From UBA6115 sp964346355 (lineage in GTDB: Bacteria; Bacillota; Clostridia; Christensenellales; Aristaeellaceae): DNA of 12,399 bases. Under the pieces are notes generated by a model. The model did no database searches. It saw nothing but the letters and a program-made list of their open reading frames with translations, and had not been told where the DNA came from. A program made the translations under genes and the position numbers. Of this stretch, positions 1-6,954 are shown one piece after another; position 1 is the first letter of the stretch; each line of letters opens with the position of its first letter. The stretch covers positions 1 to 12,399 of the forward strand of contig CAYFUH010000040.1 of the NCBI GenBank assembly GCA_964346355.1, written 5' to 3'.

Positions 1-35
1 AGCTGATTGTAGCAATCCGCGCCCTTTCCAACAAC

Positions 36-70
36 AAAAAACGCAAACGGGTTTGTGTTTCGTTTGCGTT
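36..70 (-). terminator. Intrinsic terminator of the pyr operon
   Basis: A perfect 10-bp inverted repeat (arms 40-49 and 61-70, 11-base loop) is followed on the minus strand by TTTTG, giving a classic hairpin plus T-tract. It begins 12 bases after the stop codon of the last gene in the operon. Bases 1-30 beyond it show no recognisable feature. Confidence 0.85.
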
Positions 71-82
71 CTTTGTATTGGT

Positions 83-343
83 TTACTGATTGGAAATCAG
101 CGAAAGTTTCTGTTGCCTGGTGCATTGTTTAAGCTGCGCCTCGCGCTTCCGGGCCTCCGTCGCGCTTTTTAAGACCTCCTGGTACACCAGCTTCACCGGC
201 AGGCGGGAGCGGGTGTACTTGGCGCCCTTGCCAGCTTGATGCAAGGCGACGCGGTTATCCAGATGATTGGTCCAGCCAGTATACAGGCTGCCGTCGCCGC
301 ATTCCAGGATGTAGACATAGTATTGACAGACCGCTTCGTCCAT
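83..343 (-). CDS. GIY-YIG nuclease-superfamily small protein (YhbQ/YazA-like)
   Basis: An 86-residue protein that is almost entirely one GIY-YIG domain of the UPF0213/YhbQ type. The first strand reads YYVYILECGDGSLYTGWTN (residues 8-26), with VYI and YTG in place of GIY and YIG. R31 and E68 sit where the family's catalytic Arg and metal-binding Glu are expected. Single-domain members of this family are widespread and poorly characterised, and DNA nuclease activity has been reported for some relatives. The ATG at 343 is chosen because its A is the last base of the pyrI stop codon (TGATG), which suggests translational coupling. A TTG one codon upstream (346) is the alternative, and no strong Shine-Dalgarno is visible for either. 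It is the last gene of the pyr operon. The family is secure; the cellular role and any link to pyrimidines are unknown. Confidence 0.9.
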   Translation of the reverse strand: MDEAVCQYYVYILECGDGSLYTGWTNHLDNRVALHQAGKGAKYTRSRLPVKLVYQEVLKSATEARKREAQLKQCTRQQKLSLISNQ

Positions 344-762
344 CAAAGGCTCGCTTTGCTCTCGCAGTACATGCAGCGGTACTCGTCCTTCTCCCGGTCA
401 ATCAAATTGAATACATGCGGCAGCTCCTGCTCGATGCTGGTGATGCAGCGCGGGTTTTTGCAGCGGATGATGTTGGTGATCTTCTCCGGCAGCTCGGGGT
501 GGTATTTCTTCACGCGCACGCCGTCTTTGATGATGTTGATGGTAATCTCCGGGTCGATATAGCCCAGGGCGTTCAAATCCACATTCAAGACCGAATCAAT
601 CTTGATGATGTCCTTCTTGCCCAGTTTGGGGCTGGCCGCGTTTTTGATGATGGCCACCGGGCAGTCCAGCGCGCCCAATTCCAGGAAATCATAAATCTTC
701 ATCGCCATCCCGGCCTTGATGTGGTCAATCACGATGCCGTTGTTGATGGAATCAATGTTCAT
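343..762 (-). CDS. pyrI: Aspartate carbamoyltransferase regulatory chain PyrI
   Basis: A 139-residue regulatory subunit that assembles with PyrB and makes aspartate transcarbamoylase respond to nucleotides. The N-terminal allosteric domain (about 1-95) keeps the VIDH motif (11-14) and GKKDIIKID (48-56). The C-terminal zinc domain has four Cys ligands at 101, 106, 130 and 133 (C-x4-C and C-x2-C), which bind zinc and contact the catalytic chain. Compared from memory with the E. coli protein, D13, H14, K50, K54, N76 and K86 match its CTP-site residues D19, H20, K56, K60, N84 and K94, so feedback by CTP is plausible. It is about 14 residues shorter than the E. coli chain, with a shorter N-terminus. 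The ATG overlaps the pyrB stop (ATGA), and a strong GGAGGTGA lies just upstream. Confidence 0.96.
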   Translation of the reverse strand: MNIDSINNGIVIDHIKAGMAMKIYDFLELGALDCPVAIIKNAASPKLGKKDIIKIDSVLNVDLNALGYIDPEITINIIKDGVRVKKYHPELPEKITNIIRCKNPRCITSIEQELPHVFNLIDREKDEYRCMYCESKASL

Positions 763-1673
763 ACGGTCACCTCCAGCAGCTTCAAAATCAGCGCCATGCG
801 GATAAACTTGCCGTACAGCGCCTGGCGGAAATAGCAGGCGCGCGGGTCCTGGTCAATGGCCACAGAAATCTCGTTCACCCGGGGCAGCGGGTGCAGGATG
901 GATAAATCGGCCTTCGCGTATTCCAATTTCTCAGGCGTTAAAATATAGCTGTCCTTCAAGCGGATGTAGTCATCCTCGTTAAAGAAGCGCTCGCGCTGCA
1001 CGCGCGTCATGTACAGGATATCCAATTCCGGCAGCACGCTGCATAAATCCGTCGTCTGGTCATACCGCACGTTGTCCCGCTTCAGCGGAATCTTCACATA
1101 GCTGGGCACCTTCAATTCCTCCGGCGACACCAGCACAAACCGCACGCCCGGGTAGCGACACATGGCCGTTATCAAAGAGTGCACCGTGCGGCCAAACTTC
1201 AAGTCCCCGCACAGGCCCACCGTCAAATCCGACAGCCTGCCCTTTTCCATCTGGATGGTCAACAGATCCGTCAAGGTTTGTGTGGGGTGGTTGTGCCCGC
1301 CGTCCCCCGCGTTGATCACCGGCACCGTCGCGTGCAGCGAGGCCACCGTGGGCGCGCCCTCCTTTGGGTGGCGCATCGCGATGATGTCCGCGTAGCAGCA
1401 CACCGTGCGCACCGTATCCGCCACACTCTCGCCCTTGGCCGCCGAACTGCTGGCCGCCTCCGAGAAGCCCAGCACATGCCCGCCCAATTCGATCATCGCC
1501 GATTCAAAGCTCAGCCGTGTTCTGGTAGAAGGCTCATAAAACAAGGTGGCCAATTTCTTCCTGCGGCAGGCCTCCGCGTACTTCTGGGGGTTTTTGATGA
1601 TGTCTTGCGCCAACACAATCAGTTCGTCAATTTCCGCCGTGCTCAGGTCCGTAATGCTTGTGATATGCCTCAT
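759..1673 (-). CDS. pyrB: Aspartate carbamoyltransferase catalytic chain PyrB
   Basis: This 304-residue enzyme condenses carbamoyl phosphate with aspartate to form carbamoyl-aspartate, the committed step of pyrimidine synthesis. The carbamoyl-phosphate loop STRTR is at 49-53, the mobile-loop Lys at 80 (in SAAKGES), the HPTQ motif at 129-132 and the aspartate-binding HPLPRVNEI at 261-269. Length is normal for the family. The start at 1673 is chosen because AAGGAGAG sits at the right distance. The open frame continues upstream to 1766, but those 31 codons read through a hairpin element and give low-complexity Pro-rich sequence, so they are not part of the protein. It is coupled to pyrI by a 4-base overlap and separated from pyrE by 121 bases, the only gap of that size inside the pyr operon. 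Confidence 0.97.
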   Translation of the reverse strand: MRHITSITDLSTAEIDELIVLAQDIIKNPQKYAEACRRKKLATLFYEPSTRTRLSFESAMIELGGHVLGFSEAASSSAAKGESVADTVRTVCCYADIIAMRHPKEGAPTVASLHATVPVINAGDGGHNHPTQTLTDLLTIQMEKGRLSDLTVGLCGDLKFGRTVHSLITAMCRYPGVRFVLVSPEELKVPSYVKIPLKRDNVRYDQTTDLCSVLPELDILYMTRVQRERFFNEDDYIRLKDSYILTPEKLEYAKADLSILHPLPRVNEISVAIDQDPRACYFRQALYGKFIRMALILKLLEVTV

Positions 1674-1794
1674 GCTCTCTCCTTGTGGTGTAGGATGTGG
1701 GGTTAACGAGGGGTGCGGGGGGATCTCAGAAACCTTTTCTGAAGAAAAGGTTTCCGAACCTTCCAAAAGACTTTAGAATAGGACCATTTCTAAA
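1674..1794 (-). repeat. Intercistronic hairpin element between pyrE and pyrB, repeat-like
   Basis: This 121-base non-coding gap contains a perfect 11-bp inverted repeat (arms 1729-1739 and 1744-1754, 4-base loop). A weaker 6-bp inverted repeat (arms 1747-1752 and 1757-1762) reuses part of one arm, so the two hairpins exclude each other. A third, AT-rich 7-bp hairpin (1772-1778 with 1788-1794) follows the pyrE stop directly. No T-tract follows the main hairpin on either strand, so it is not a standard intrinsic terminator. A C-rich stretch (minus strand) lies between the hairpin and the pyrB Shine-Dalgarno. The style resembles short interspersed palindromic elements of gut Clostridia, but only one copy is in this window, so repeat status is inferred. 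A post-transcriptional control element for pyrBI is the alternative. Confidence 0.45.
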
Positions 1795-2439
1795 TCAGTT
1801 TCCAATCCAGGATTCATCCCTGGGATTATCTCTGAAGGCTTTTAAGCGGGCGATGTCCGTTTCCTTGATGCGGCCCTCGCGCGCGGCCACAGCCACGATG
1901 GTGTCAAAATCCGTCAGGCTGGTGTTGGCAATGCCTGCCGCCGCCAGCTTGTCCGCACTCGCCTTCATCCCGTAGGTGAAGATGCTCACAATGCCAAGCA
2001 CTGTGGCGCCCGCCTCGCGCAGCGCCTCCACCACCTCAATCACGCTGCCGCCGGTGGAGATCAAATCCTCCACCACCACCACCTTCCAGCCTTTTTCCAG
2101 CCGGCCTTCGATGCGGTTTTGCCGCCCGTGGTCCTTGCTGCCGGAGCGCACATAGCCCATGGGCAGCCCCAGCAGGTGCGCGGTAATCGCCGCGTGCGGG
2201 ATGCCCGCGGTGGCGGTGCCCATCAGGCAGTCGGCCTGCGGGTAAGCATTCTTGATCAATTCCGCGAAGCCGCCCTCAATCACGCCGCGCAGTGCGGGAT
2301 CAGACAGCGTCAGGCGGTTGTCGCAGTAAATGGGACTTTTGATGCCAGAGGCCCAGGTGAAGGGCTCATCCGGGCGCAGGAAGACCGCGCCGATGTCCAA
2401 TAAGCCCTGCGCGATCTGCTCACTCACCGACAAATTCAT
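1795..2439 (-). CDS. pyrE: Orotate phosphoribosyltransferase PyrE
   Basis: A 214-residue type I phosphoribosyltransferase that joins orotate to PRPP to give orotidine 5'-phosphate. The PRPP signature VVVVEDLISTGGS spans 120-132, with the acidic pair E124-D125. The flexible catalytic loop lies around 98-112 (RSGSKDHGRQNRIEG). The substrate region near the N-terminus reads FTWASGIKSPIYCDNR (27-42), as expected for PyrE. The ATG at 2439 has an excellent AGGAGGTG seven bases upstream and overlaps the end of pyrF by 20 bases. It is the last gene of the tightly packed pyrC-to-pyrE block, and its product feeds directly into PyrF. Confidence 0.97.
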   Translation of the reverse strand: MNLSVSEQIAQGLLDIGAVFLRPDEPFTWASGIKSPIYCDNRLTLSDPALRGVIEGGFAELIKNAYPQADCLMGTATAGIPHAAITAHLLGLPMGYVRSGSKDHGRQNRIEGRLEKGWKVVVVEDLISTGGSVIEVVEALREAGATVLGIVSIFTYGMKASADKLAAAGIANTSLTDFDTIVAVAAREGRIKETDIARLKAFRDNPRDESWIGN

Positions 2440-3121
2440 CCATGCACCTCCTGTAGGCCACCAGCGGGTTGTCCGCCTTGGTAATCGGCCGCCCCACCAC
2501 GATATAGTCCGCGCCCAATTCGCGCGCGATGCCCGGCGTGGTCACCCGCTGCTGGTCGCCCGCCTCCGCGTCCGCGAAGCGCACGCCCGGGGTGACCGTC
2601 AAAAAGTCCGCGCCCAGGCGCTGGTGTACAATACCCGCTTCCAGGGGCGAGCATACGATGCCCGCAAGCCCCGCCGTCTTGGCGTTGTGCGCGTAATGCA
2701 GCACGGTTTCCTTCAGCGTCTTTTGCACCAGCAACTCATCATGCAGCGCGTCCTCATTGAGCGAGGTTAAGACCGTCACCGCAATTAATTTGGGCGCGGT
2801 GCCCGGTGTATCCAGCAGCTCCTCCGCCGCCGCGCGCATCATGGCGATGCCGCCCTGGGCGTGCAGGTTCATCATGTCCGCGCCCAGCGCGCGCAGGGAA
2901 CGCACCGCGCCGGCGGCAGTGTTTGGAATGTCGTGGATTTTTAAATCCAGGAAGATCTTGTGGCCGCGGTCCTTGATCTCGCGCACCATGTCCGGGCCGG
3001 CCGCGTAAAACAGCTCCATCCCGATTTTCACAAAGGGCTTTTCCTCACCAAACCGGTCAAGAAAGGCCAGCGCGGCTTCGCGGTCCGGGTAGTCCAGGGC
3101 GATGATAACATCCTTGGGCAT
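2420..3121 (-). CDS. pyrF: Orotidine 5'-phosphate decarboxylase PyrF
   Basis: This 233-residue TIM-barrel enzyme decarboxylates OMP to UMP, the last step of the pathway. The catalytic cluster DLKIHDIPNT is at 59-68 (D59, K61, D64), with D10 and K32 at the other conserved barrel positions. The phosphate-gripper segment VVGRPIT is at 208-214, with R211. It is the compact bacterial form, typical of Gram-positives and enterics. The ATG at 3121 shares its A with the pyrD stop codon (TGATG) and has AGGAGGTG upstream. Its 3' end overlaps pyrE by 20 bases, which fits translational coupling of two enzymes acting in sequence. Confidence 0.97.
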   Translation of the reverse strand: MPKDVIIALDYPDREAALAFLDRFGEEKPFVKIGMELFYAAGPDMVREIKDRGHKIFLDLKIHDIPNTAAGAVRSLRALGADMMNLHAQGGIAMMRAAAEELLDTPGTAPKLIAVTVLTSLNEDALHDELLVQKTLKETVLHYAHNAKTAGLAGIVCSPLEAGIVHQRLGADFLTVTPGVRFADAEAGDQQRVTTPGIARELGADYIVVGRPITKADNPLVAYRRCMDEFVGE

Positions 3122-4032
3122 CAGTGGGCACCTCCTATAATCTCCTGTAGATTTGAAATGCCGTATTGGTCCATGACCTCAGGCAGTGCGTCGATAATCT
3201 GCGGGCAGGCGAAGGGATTGATCAAATTGGCGCTGCCCACCTGCACCGCGGTCGCGCCGGCCAGCATCATTTCAATCACGTCCCGGGCGCTGCTCACCCC
3301 GCCCATGCCAATCAGCGGGATTTTGACCGCCTCATACACCTGGTACACCATGCGCAGCGCGATGGGGAAGACCGCGGGGCCGGACAAGCCGCCGGTAACA
3401 AAGGGCAGCAGCGGCTTTTTGGTTTTCAGGTCAATGCGCATGCCCAGCAGGGTGTTGATGAGGCTTAATCCATCCGCGCCCGCGTCCTCACAGGCGCGCG
3501 CGACGGACACAATATCCGTCACGTTGGGGGACAGCTTGATGATCAGCGGTTTGTCAGTTACCTTGCGCACAGCACGGGTCACCTCCGCCGCGGCCTTCGC
3601 GTCCGTGCCAAAGGCCATCCCGCCGCCGTGCACATTGGGGCAGGAGATGTTCACCTCCAGCCAGCCCACCTGCTCCTGCGCGCCCAGCAGCCGGCACACC
3701 TCCACATATTCAGAGATGGCAAAGCCGCTCACGTTGGCCATGACGGGCTTGTTAAAAAAGGTGGCGATCCTGGGCAATTCCTCGGAGATGACCTTGTGCA
3801 CACCGGGGTTTTGCAGGCCCACCGCGTTGAGCATGCCGGCATAGCACTCCGCGATCCGGGGCGTGGGGTTGCCCTCCCGGGGCGACAGTGTGGTGCCCTT
3901 GAAGGAAAAGCTGCCTAAGCGGTTTAAGTCATACAGCCCGGCAAAATCCTGGCCAAAGCCAAAGGTGCCGCTGGCCGGGATGATGGGGTTATCCAGCTGG
4001 ATACCGCACAGGGTGACCTTCAAATCTACCAT
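3121..4032 (-). CDS. pyrD: Dihydroorotate dehydrogenase, type 1B catalytic subunit PyrD
   Basis: A 303-residue FMN enzyme that oxidises dihydroorotate to orotate in the cytoplasm and works with PyrK to pass electrons to NAD+. The active-site motif NISCPN is at 128-133 with the class 1 catalytic Cys at 131. K45 and K166 fit the conserved FMN/substrate lysines. FMN-phosphate motifs GGLSGPA (214-220) and GMGGVSSARD (242-251) are present. The adjacent pyrK marks it as type 1B rather than 1A. The start at 4032 is chosen because GGGAGGTG precedes it and because starting there gives the standard N-terminus MVDLKVTLCGIQLDNP. The frame stays open to 4071, but those 13 extra codons lie inside pyrK. The ATG overlaps the pyrK end by 7 bases. 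Confidence 0.97.
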   Translation of the reverse strand: MVDLKVTLCGIQLDNPIIPASGTFGFGQDFAGLYDLNRLGSFSFKGTTLSPREGNPTPRIAECYAGMLNAVGLQNPGVHKVISEELPRIATFFNKPVMANVSGFAISEYVEVCRLLGAQEQVGWLEVNISCPNVHGGGMAFGTDAKAAAEVTRAVRKVTDKPLIIKLSPNVTDIVSVARACEDAGADGLSLINTLLGMRIDLKTKKPLLPFVTGGLSGPAVFPIALRMVYQVYEAVKIPLIGMGGVSSARDVIEMMLAGATAVQVGSANLINPFACPQIIDALPEVMDQYGISNLQEIIGGAH

Positions 4033-4757
4033 CCCAGCACCTCCCTTGAAAACACAGGCCCTTCCTTGCACACCCTCAGAGGCCCTTTTGTTGTGAAGAC
4101 GGTGCAGCCCACGCAGGCGCCAAAGCCGCAGCCCATGCGCTCCTCCAGGCTTAACTGCCCGGGCCCTGGCGCCCTAGCGCAGATGGCCTTGAGCATGGCG
4201 GTGGGCCCGCAGGCGTAAAACTGGCTGCAGGCAGAAAAATCACAGGCGTCTGTCACCAGGCCCTTGATGCCCGCGCTGCCATCCATGGTTGCCACGGTGA
4301 CCTGCGCACCCAGCGCCTGAAACGCATCCGCCAAAAAGACCTCATCCGCGCTGCCAAAGCCCAGCGCAACCTGAACCTGCTTGCCCTGGACGCGCAGTTC
4401 CTTGCACAGGGCAAACAGCGGCGGCACGCCCACCCCGCCGCCAATCAGCAGGGGCGCCTCGCCCGAGGTGCTGGTGTCAAACCCGTTGCCCAGGCCCGTC
4501 AGCGCGTCCAGCTCCATGCCCGCCTCAAAGGCGGTCATGTCCTTTGTGCCCTCACCCAACACCTTGTAGATGATGTCAGCCTCACCTTTGCGCCAGTCAC
4601 AGATGGAAAAGGGGCGGCGCAGGTAGTAGCCGGGCAGGGTGATGTTTAAAAACTGCCCGGGCCGGGTGAATGCGCTGGTATCGCCGGACAGGCGCATGCG
4701 ATACGTTTGTTTGGCGATCTTGGTGTGCGATGCAATCACATAGGTCGTTTGTTTCAC
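4026..4757 (-). CDS. pyrK: Dihydroorotate dehydrogenase electron-transfer subunit PyrK
   Basis: A 243-residue iron-sulfur flavoprotein that carries electrons from the FMN of PyrD to NAD+. The FAD motif RRPFSI lies at 47-52, the nucleotide-binding GGGVGVPPL at 106-114 and YACGPTAML at 181-189. The [2Fe-2S] cluster is ligated by Cys 210, 215, 218 and 230 (C-x4-C-x2-C-x11-C). All functional elements are intact and the length is usual. The start is a GTG at 4757 that overlaps the pyrC stop by four bases (GTGA), with AAGGAG upstream. It directly precedes pyrD, the arrangement expected for the PyrD2-PyrK2 heterotetramer. Confidence 0.97.
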   Translation of the reverse strand: MKQTTYVIASHTKIAKQTYRMRLSGDTSAFTRPGQFLNITLPGYYLRRPFSICDWRKGEADIIYKVLGEGTKDMTAFEAGMELDALTGLGNGFDTSTSGEAPLLIGGGVGVPPLFALCKELRVQGKQVQVALGFGSADEVFLADAFQALGAQVTVATMDGSAGIKGLVTDACDFSACSQFYACGPTAMLKAICARAPGPGQLSLEERMGCGFGACVGCTVFTTKGPLRVCKEGPVFSREVLGW

Positions 4758-6022
4758 GCTAACTCCTTTTGGGCAATCATGGGGTGGAGGTAGGCAAGCT
4801 GACCGCCCGCGATGGTCAACAGGCAGCGGCCAAAAACCGCCATCCCGGAAAAGGGGCTGGCCTTGCCCATGCTGAGGAAGTCTGCCGGGTCAATGCGCTC
4901 CTGCGCCCCCAGGTCAAAGAGCGTCCAGTCCTCCTGCGGCTTAATCAAAAAGCGGGCGTTGGGACGGGTAGTCATCGCGTCCAGCAGGCGCGCTAAGGGG
5001 ATGATGCCCGGCTTCACCAGGTGAGTGTACAGGACGGGGAACGCGGTCTCCAGCCCCACCACGCCGTTCATGCTGCCGGCAAGCCCCTTGGCCTTCTCCT
5101 GCGCGGAGTGGGGCGCGTGGTCGGTGGCGATCATGTCCACCGTGCCGTCAAGCAAGCCTTCGATCAAAGCCTCTTTGTCCTCTGCCGCGCGGATGGGCGG
5201 GTTCATCTTAAAGCGCCCGTCCTCCTGCAAATCCATGTCTGTGAGCACCAGGTAATGCGGCGCGGTCTCGCAGGTGACATCCAGCCCCCGGGCTTTGGCT
5301 TTTCGCACCAGCTGCACGCTTTCCTTGGTGGATACATGACACACATGGTAGGCGCAGCCGGTTTGCGCAACCAGCTCCAAATCCCGCTGCACCTGTACCC
5401 ACTCGCTTTTGGAGGGGTTGCCGGTATGGCTGTGCGCTTTAGCGTAAACCCCGTCGTGGATGTAGCCGCCGTTGATGAGCGTCTCGTCCTCGCAGTGGGC
5501 GACAATCACTTTGCCAAGCGCTTTGGCAGCCTGCATGGCGTCTTTCATCATCCGGTTTTGCTGCACGCCGCGCCCGTCATCGGAATATCCGGCCACAAAA
5601 GGCGCCATGGCGCGCAGATCCGCCAACTGCTCCCCCTTTTGCCCCATGGTGATGGCGCCCAGCGGGATGACGCGGATGACGGCATCGCGCGCGATCACAT
5701 CCAGCTGCTCTGATAGATGCGCCAGGGTGTCGGGCACGGGGTTTACATTGGGCATGGTGATGACGCTGGTCACCCCGCCGCGCGCGGCAGCCCGGGTGCC
5801 TGTTTTGATGGTTTCCTTATACGAAAAACCGGGTTCCCGCAGATGCACATGGGCATCGGTGAAACCCGGAAAGAGATGAAGATCTTGGCCTGAAACAATG
5901 GTGGCGGCGTCCTCCGGCGCCAGATCGGCATCAAAGTGGAGGCGGCCATTTTGGAAAACAAGATCCCTGCGCTTTGTTTCCCCGCCTTGGTGGATGGTGA
6001 CGTCTTTCAAAAGACAGCGCAT
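4754..6022 (-). CDS. pyrC: Dihydroorotase PyrC (class I)
   Basis: This 422-residue zinc amidohydrolase cyclises carbamoyl-aspartate to dihydroorotate. The metal motif DAHVHLREPG is at 57-66 (H58, H60). The other likely ligands are D149 in YSDDG, H176, H229 and D301 in ATDHAPH. Use of an Asp in YSDDG as bridging ligand, instead of a carboxylated Lys, is typical of the class I dihydroorotases of Gram-positives and Aquifex. The start at 6022 is chosen because a TGAGGT Shine-Dalgarno lies six bases upstream. An in-frame ATG at 6034 would add four residues but has no good ribosome-binding site and sits between the leader hairpin and that Shine-Dalgarno. It is the first gene of the pyr operon, with its own promoter. 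Confidence 0.96.
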   Translation of the reverse strand: MRCLLKDVTIHQGGETKRRDLVFQNGRLHFDADLAPEDAATIVSGQDLHLFPGFTDAHVHLREPGFSYKETIKTGTRAAARGGVTSVITMPNVNPVPDTLAHLSEQLDVIARDAVIRVIPLGAITMGQKGEQLADLRAMAPFVAGYSDDGRGVQQNRMMKDAMQAAKALGKVIVAHCEDETLINGGYIHDGVYAKAHSHTGNPSKSEWVQVQRDLELVAQTGCAYHVCHVSTKESVQLVRKAKARGLDVTCETAPHYLVLTDMDLQEDGRFKMNPPIRAAEDKEALIEGLLDGTVDMIATDHAPHSAQEKAKGLAGSMNGVVGLETAFPVLYTHLVKPGIIPLARLLDAMTTRPNARFLIKPQEDWTLFDLGAQERIDPADFLSMGKASPFSGMAVFGRCLLTIAGGQLAYLHPMIAQKELA

Positions 6023-6040
6023 GTTCAACCTCATTTTCTG

Positions 6041-6057
6041 CGCGGGCGCTCCCCGCG
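6041..6057 (-). promoter_or_regulatory. GC hairpin at the predicted 5' end of the pyr mRNA
   Basis: A perfect 6-bp all-GC inverted repeat (arms 6041-6046 and 6052-6057, 5-base loop) begins one base after the predicted start site (A at 6058). It ends eight bases before the pyrC Shine-Dalgarno, so it does not cover that site. It could stabilise the 5' end of the mRNA, or its formation could depend on the exact start nucleotide. It has no T-tract and is not a terminator, and I see no PyrR-binding loop. Confidence 0.5.
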
Positions 6058-6064
6058 TCGGCGT

Positions 6065-6094
6065 ATTTTAACAAAGGATTTTGCGGCTTGTCAA
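6065..6094 (-). promoter_or_regulatory. Sigma-A type promoter for the pyr operon
   Basis: A perfect -35 box TTGACA (6089-6094) is followed by an 18-base spacer and a 5-of-6 -10 box TAAAAT (6065-6070). The permease stop codon TGA is embedded in the -35 box. The predicted start is A at 6058, giving a leader of about 36 bases. It is the best promoter match in the window and sits in the 68-base gap upstream of pyrC. Confidence 0.8.
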
Positions 6095-6954
6095 GCAGAA
6101 ACAATTGGTGGTTTTTTGGCCTGTTCCTTGCCTTTTAAGATGCTGTAAGCCGTCAGGCTGCCAATGACCACGAAAGCGCCCAGGATGGTCAGCGCGCTGG
6201 GCTGCTCCCCCAAAAAGAGGAAGACCCAGATGGGGTTTAAGACCGGCTCAATGTTGGTGAGGATAGAGGCCATCACCGGGTTCACCTTTTTGCGCATGCC
6301 CAGGGAGAACATCAAATAACCGCCAAAATAGGCCGCGCTCATGCACAAAATGCCGATGATGGGTTCCGCCTTCAGCGAAAAATCCGCATCAAAGGGGATG
6401 AAGAGCAGCCACAGGCTGTTCATCAGACAGCCCAGGTAGGAATAGTCCACCGGGTCCGTGCCCGGCAGCCTGGCCGCGAAGAAGATAAAGGCGAAAAAGA
6501 AGGCGGAGATCAACGCCAGGCTGTCGCCCAGCAGGCCGCCGGAGGAAAAGCCGCCCACAAAACATAGCAGGATGCCCAGGATGGCCAGCAGGCTGGCCGC
6601 GGTGTCCAGTTTGGTCGGCTTTTGCTTATAGATGAGCCAGCTGCCAAAGATGACCACTATGGGCATAAAATAGTGCAGCACAACGGCGTTGGCCGCGGTG
6701 GTCAGCTTGTTCGCCATGATGAAGGCAGTGGAGTTAAGCGCGACACCCAAGGCACCCAGCAGGTTGCCCCGGCCGGTGGGCAGGCGGAAGCTGCCCCTGT
6801 AGATGCCAAAGGCGATGGCAGCCAGGAGCGAGCGCACGCCAATGATGCTTAAGGAGGACCAGGGCACCCACTTGCTGAGCACGCCCGAAAAACTCCAGCT
6901 GGCCCCCGCCAGCAGGATGAGGAGCGCGCCGGGGATCTGGCGTTTTTTGGTCAT
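6091..6954 (-). CDS. EamA/DMT-family membrane permease, substrate unknown
   Basis: A 287-residue membrane protein with about ten hydrophobic helices in two repeated EamA halves (roughly 9-136 and 142-274), the usual layout and length for the drug/metabolite transporter superfamily. The second half has the common NIEPVLNPIWVFLFLGE segment (234-250) before the last two helices. The lysine-rich C-terminal tail is probably cytoplasmic. Family members export or import amino acids, nucleobases or other small metabolites, and nothing here fixes the substrate. The start at 6954 is chosen because AGGGG lies eight bases upstream and the first helix begins about ten residues in. The frame stays open to 7110, but the extra 52 codons read as polar, non-membrane sequence across a hairpin. 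It sits between the purA terminator and the pyr promoter, so it may be monocistronic or read through into pyr. Confidence 0.88.
   Translation of the reverse strand: MTKKRQIPGALLILLAGASWSFSGVLSKWVPWSSLSIIGVRSLLAAIAFGIYRGSFRLPTGRGNLLGALGVALNSTAFIMANKLTTAANAVVLHYFMPIVVIFGSWLIYKQKPTKLDTAASLLAILGILLCFVGGFSSGGLLGDSLALISAFFFAFIFFAARLPGTDPVDYSYLGCLMNSLWLLFIPFDADFSLKAEPIIGILCMSAAYFGGYLMFSLGMRKKVNPVMASILTNIEPVLNPIWVFLFLGEQPSALTILGAFVVIGSLTAYSILKGKEQAKKPPIVSA

Noticed and set aside
1729..1754. Main pyrE-pyrB hairpin as an intrinsic terminator
   Set aside because: No T-rich tract follows the stem on either strand.
1674..1766. N-terminal extension of PyrB by 31 residues
   Set aside because: It translates a hairpin element, has no family similarity, and the AAGGAGAG before 1673 marks the true start.
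2960..3844. Long plus-strand open frame (294 codons) opposite pyrD and pyrF
   Set aside because: It lies antisense to a gene with all expected active-site motifs; the translation is Ser/Arg/Pro-rich with no recognisable domain. Long antisense frames are expected in GC-rich coding DNA.
5021..5713. Plus-strand open frame (230 codons) opposite pyrC
   Set aside because: Antisense shadow of dihydroorotase; His/Arg/Gly-rich and without domain features.
6020..6060. PyrR-binding attenuator in the pyr leader
   Set aside because: The predicted leader is only about 36 bases, with one small GC hairpin and no T-tract or antiterminator arrangement.
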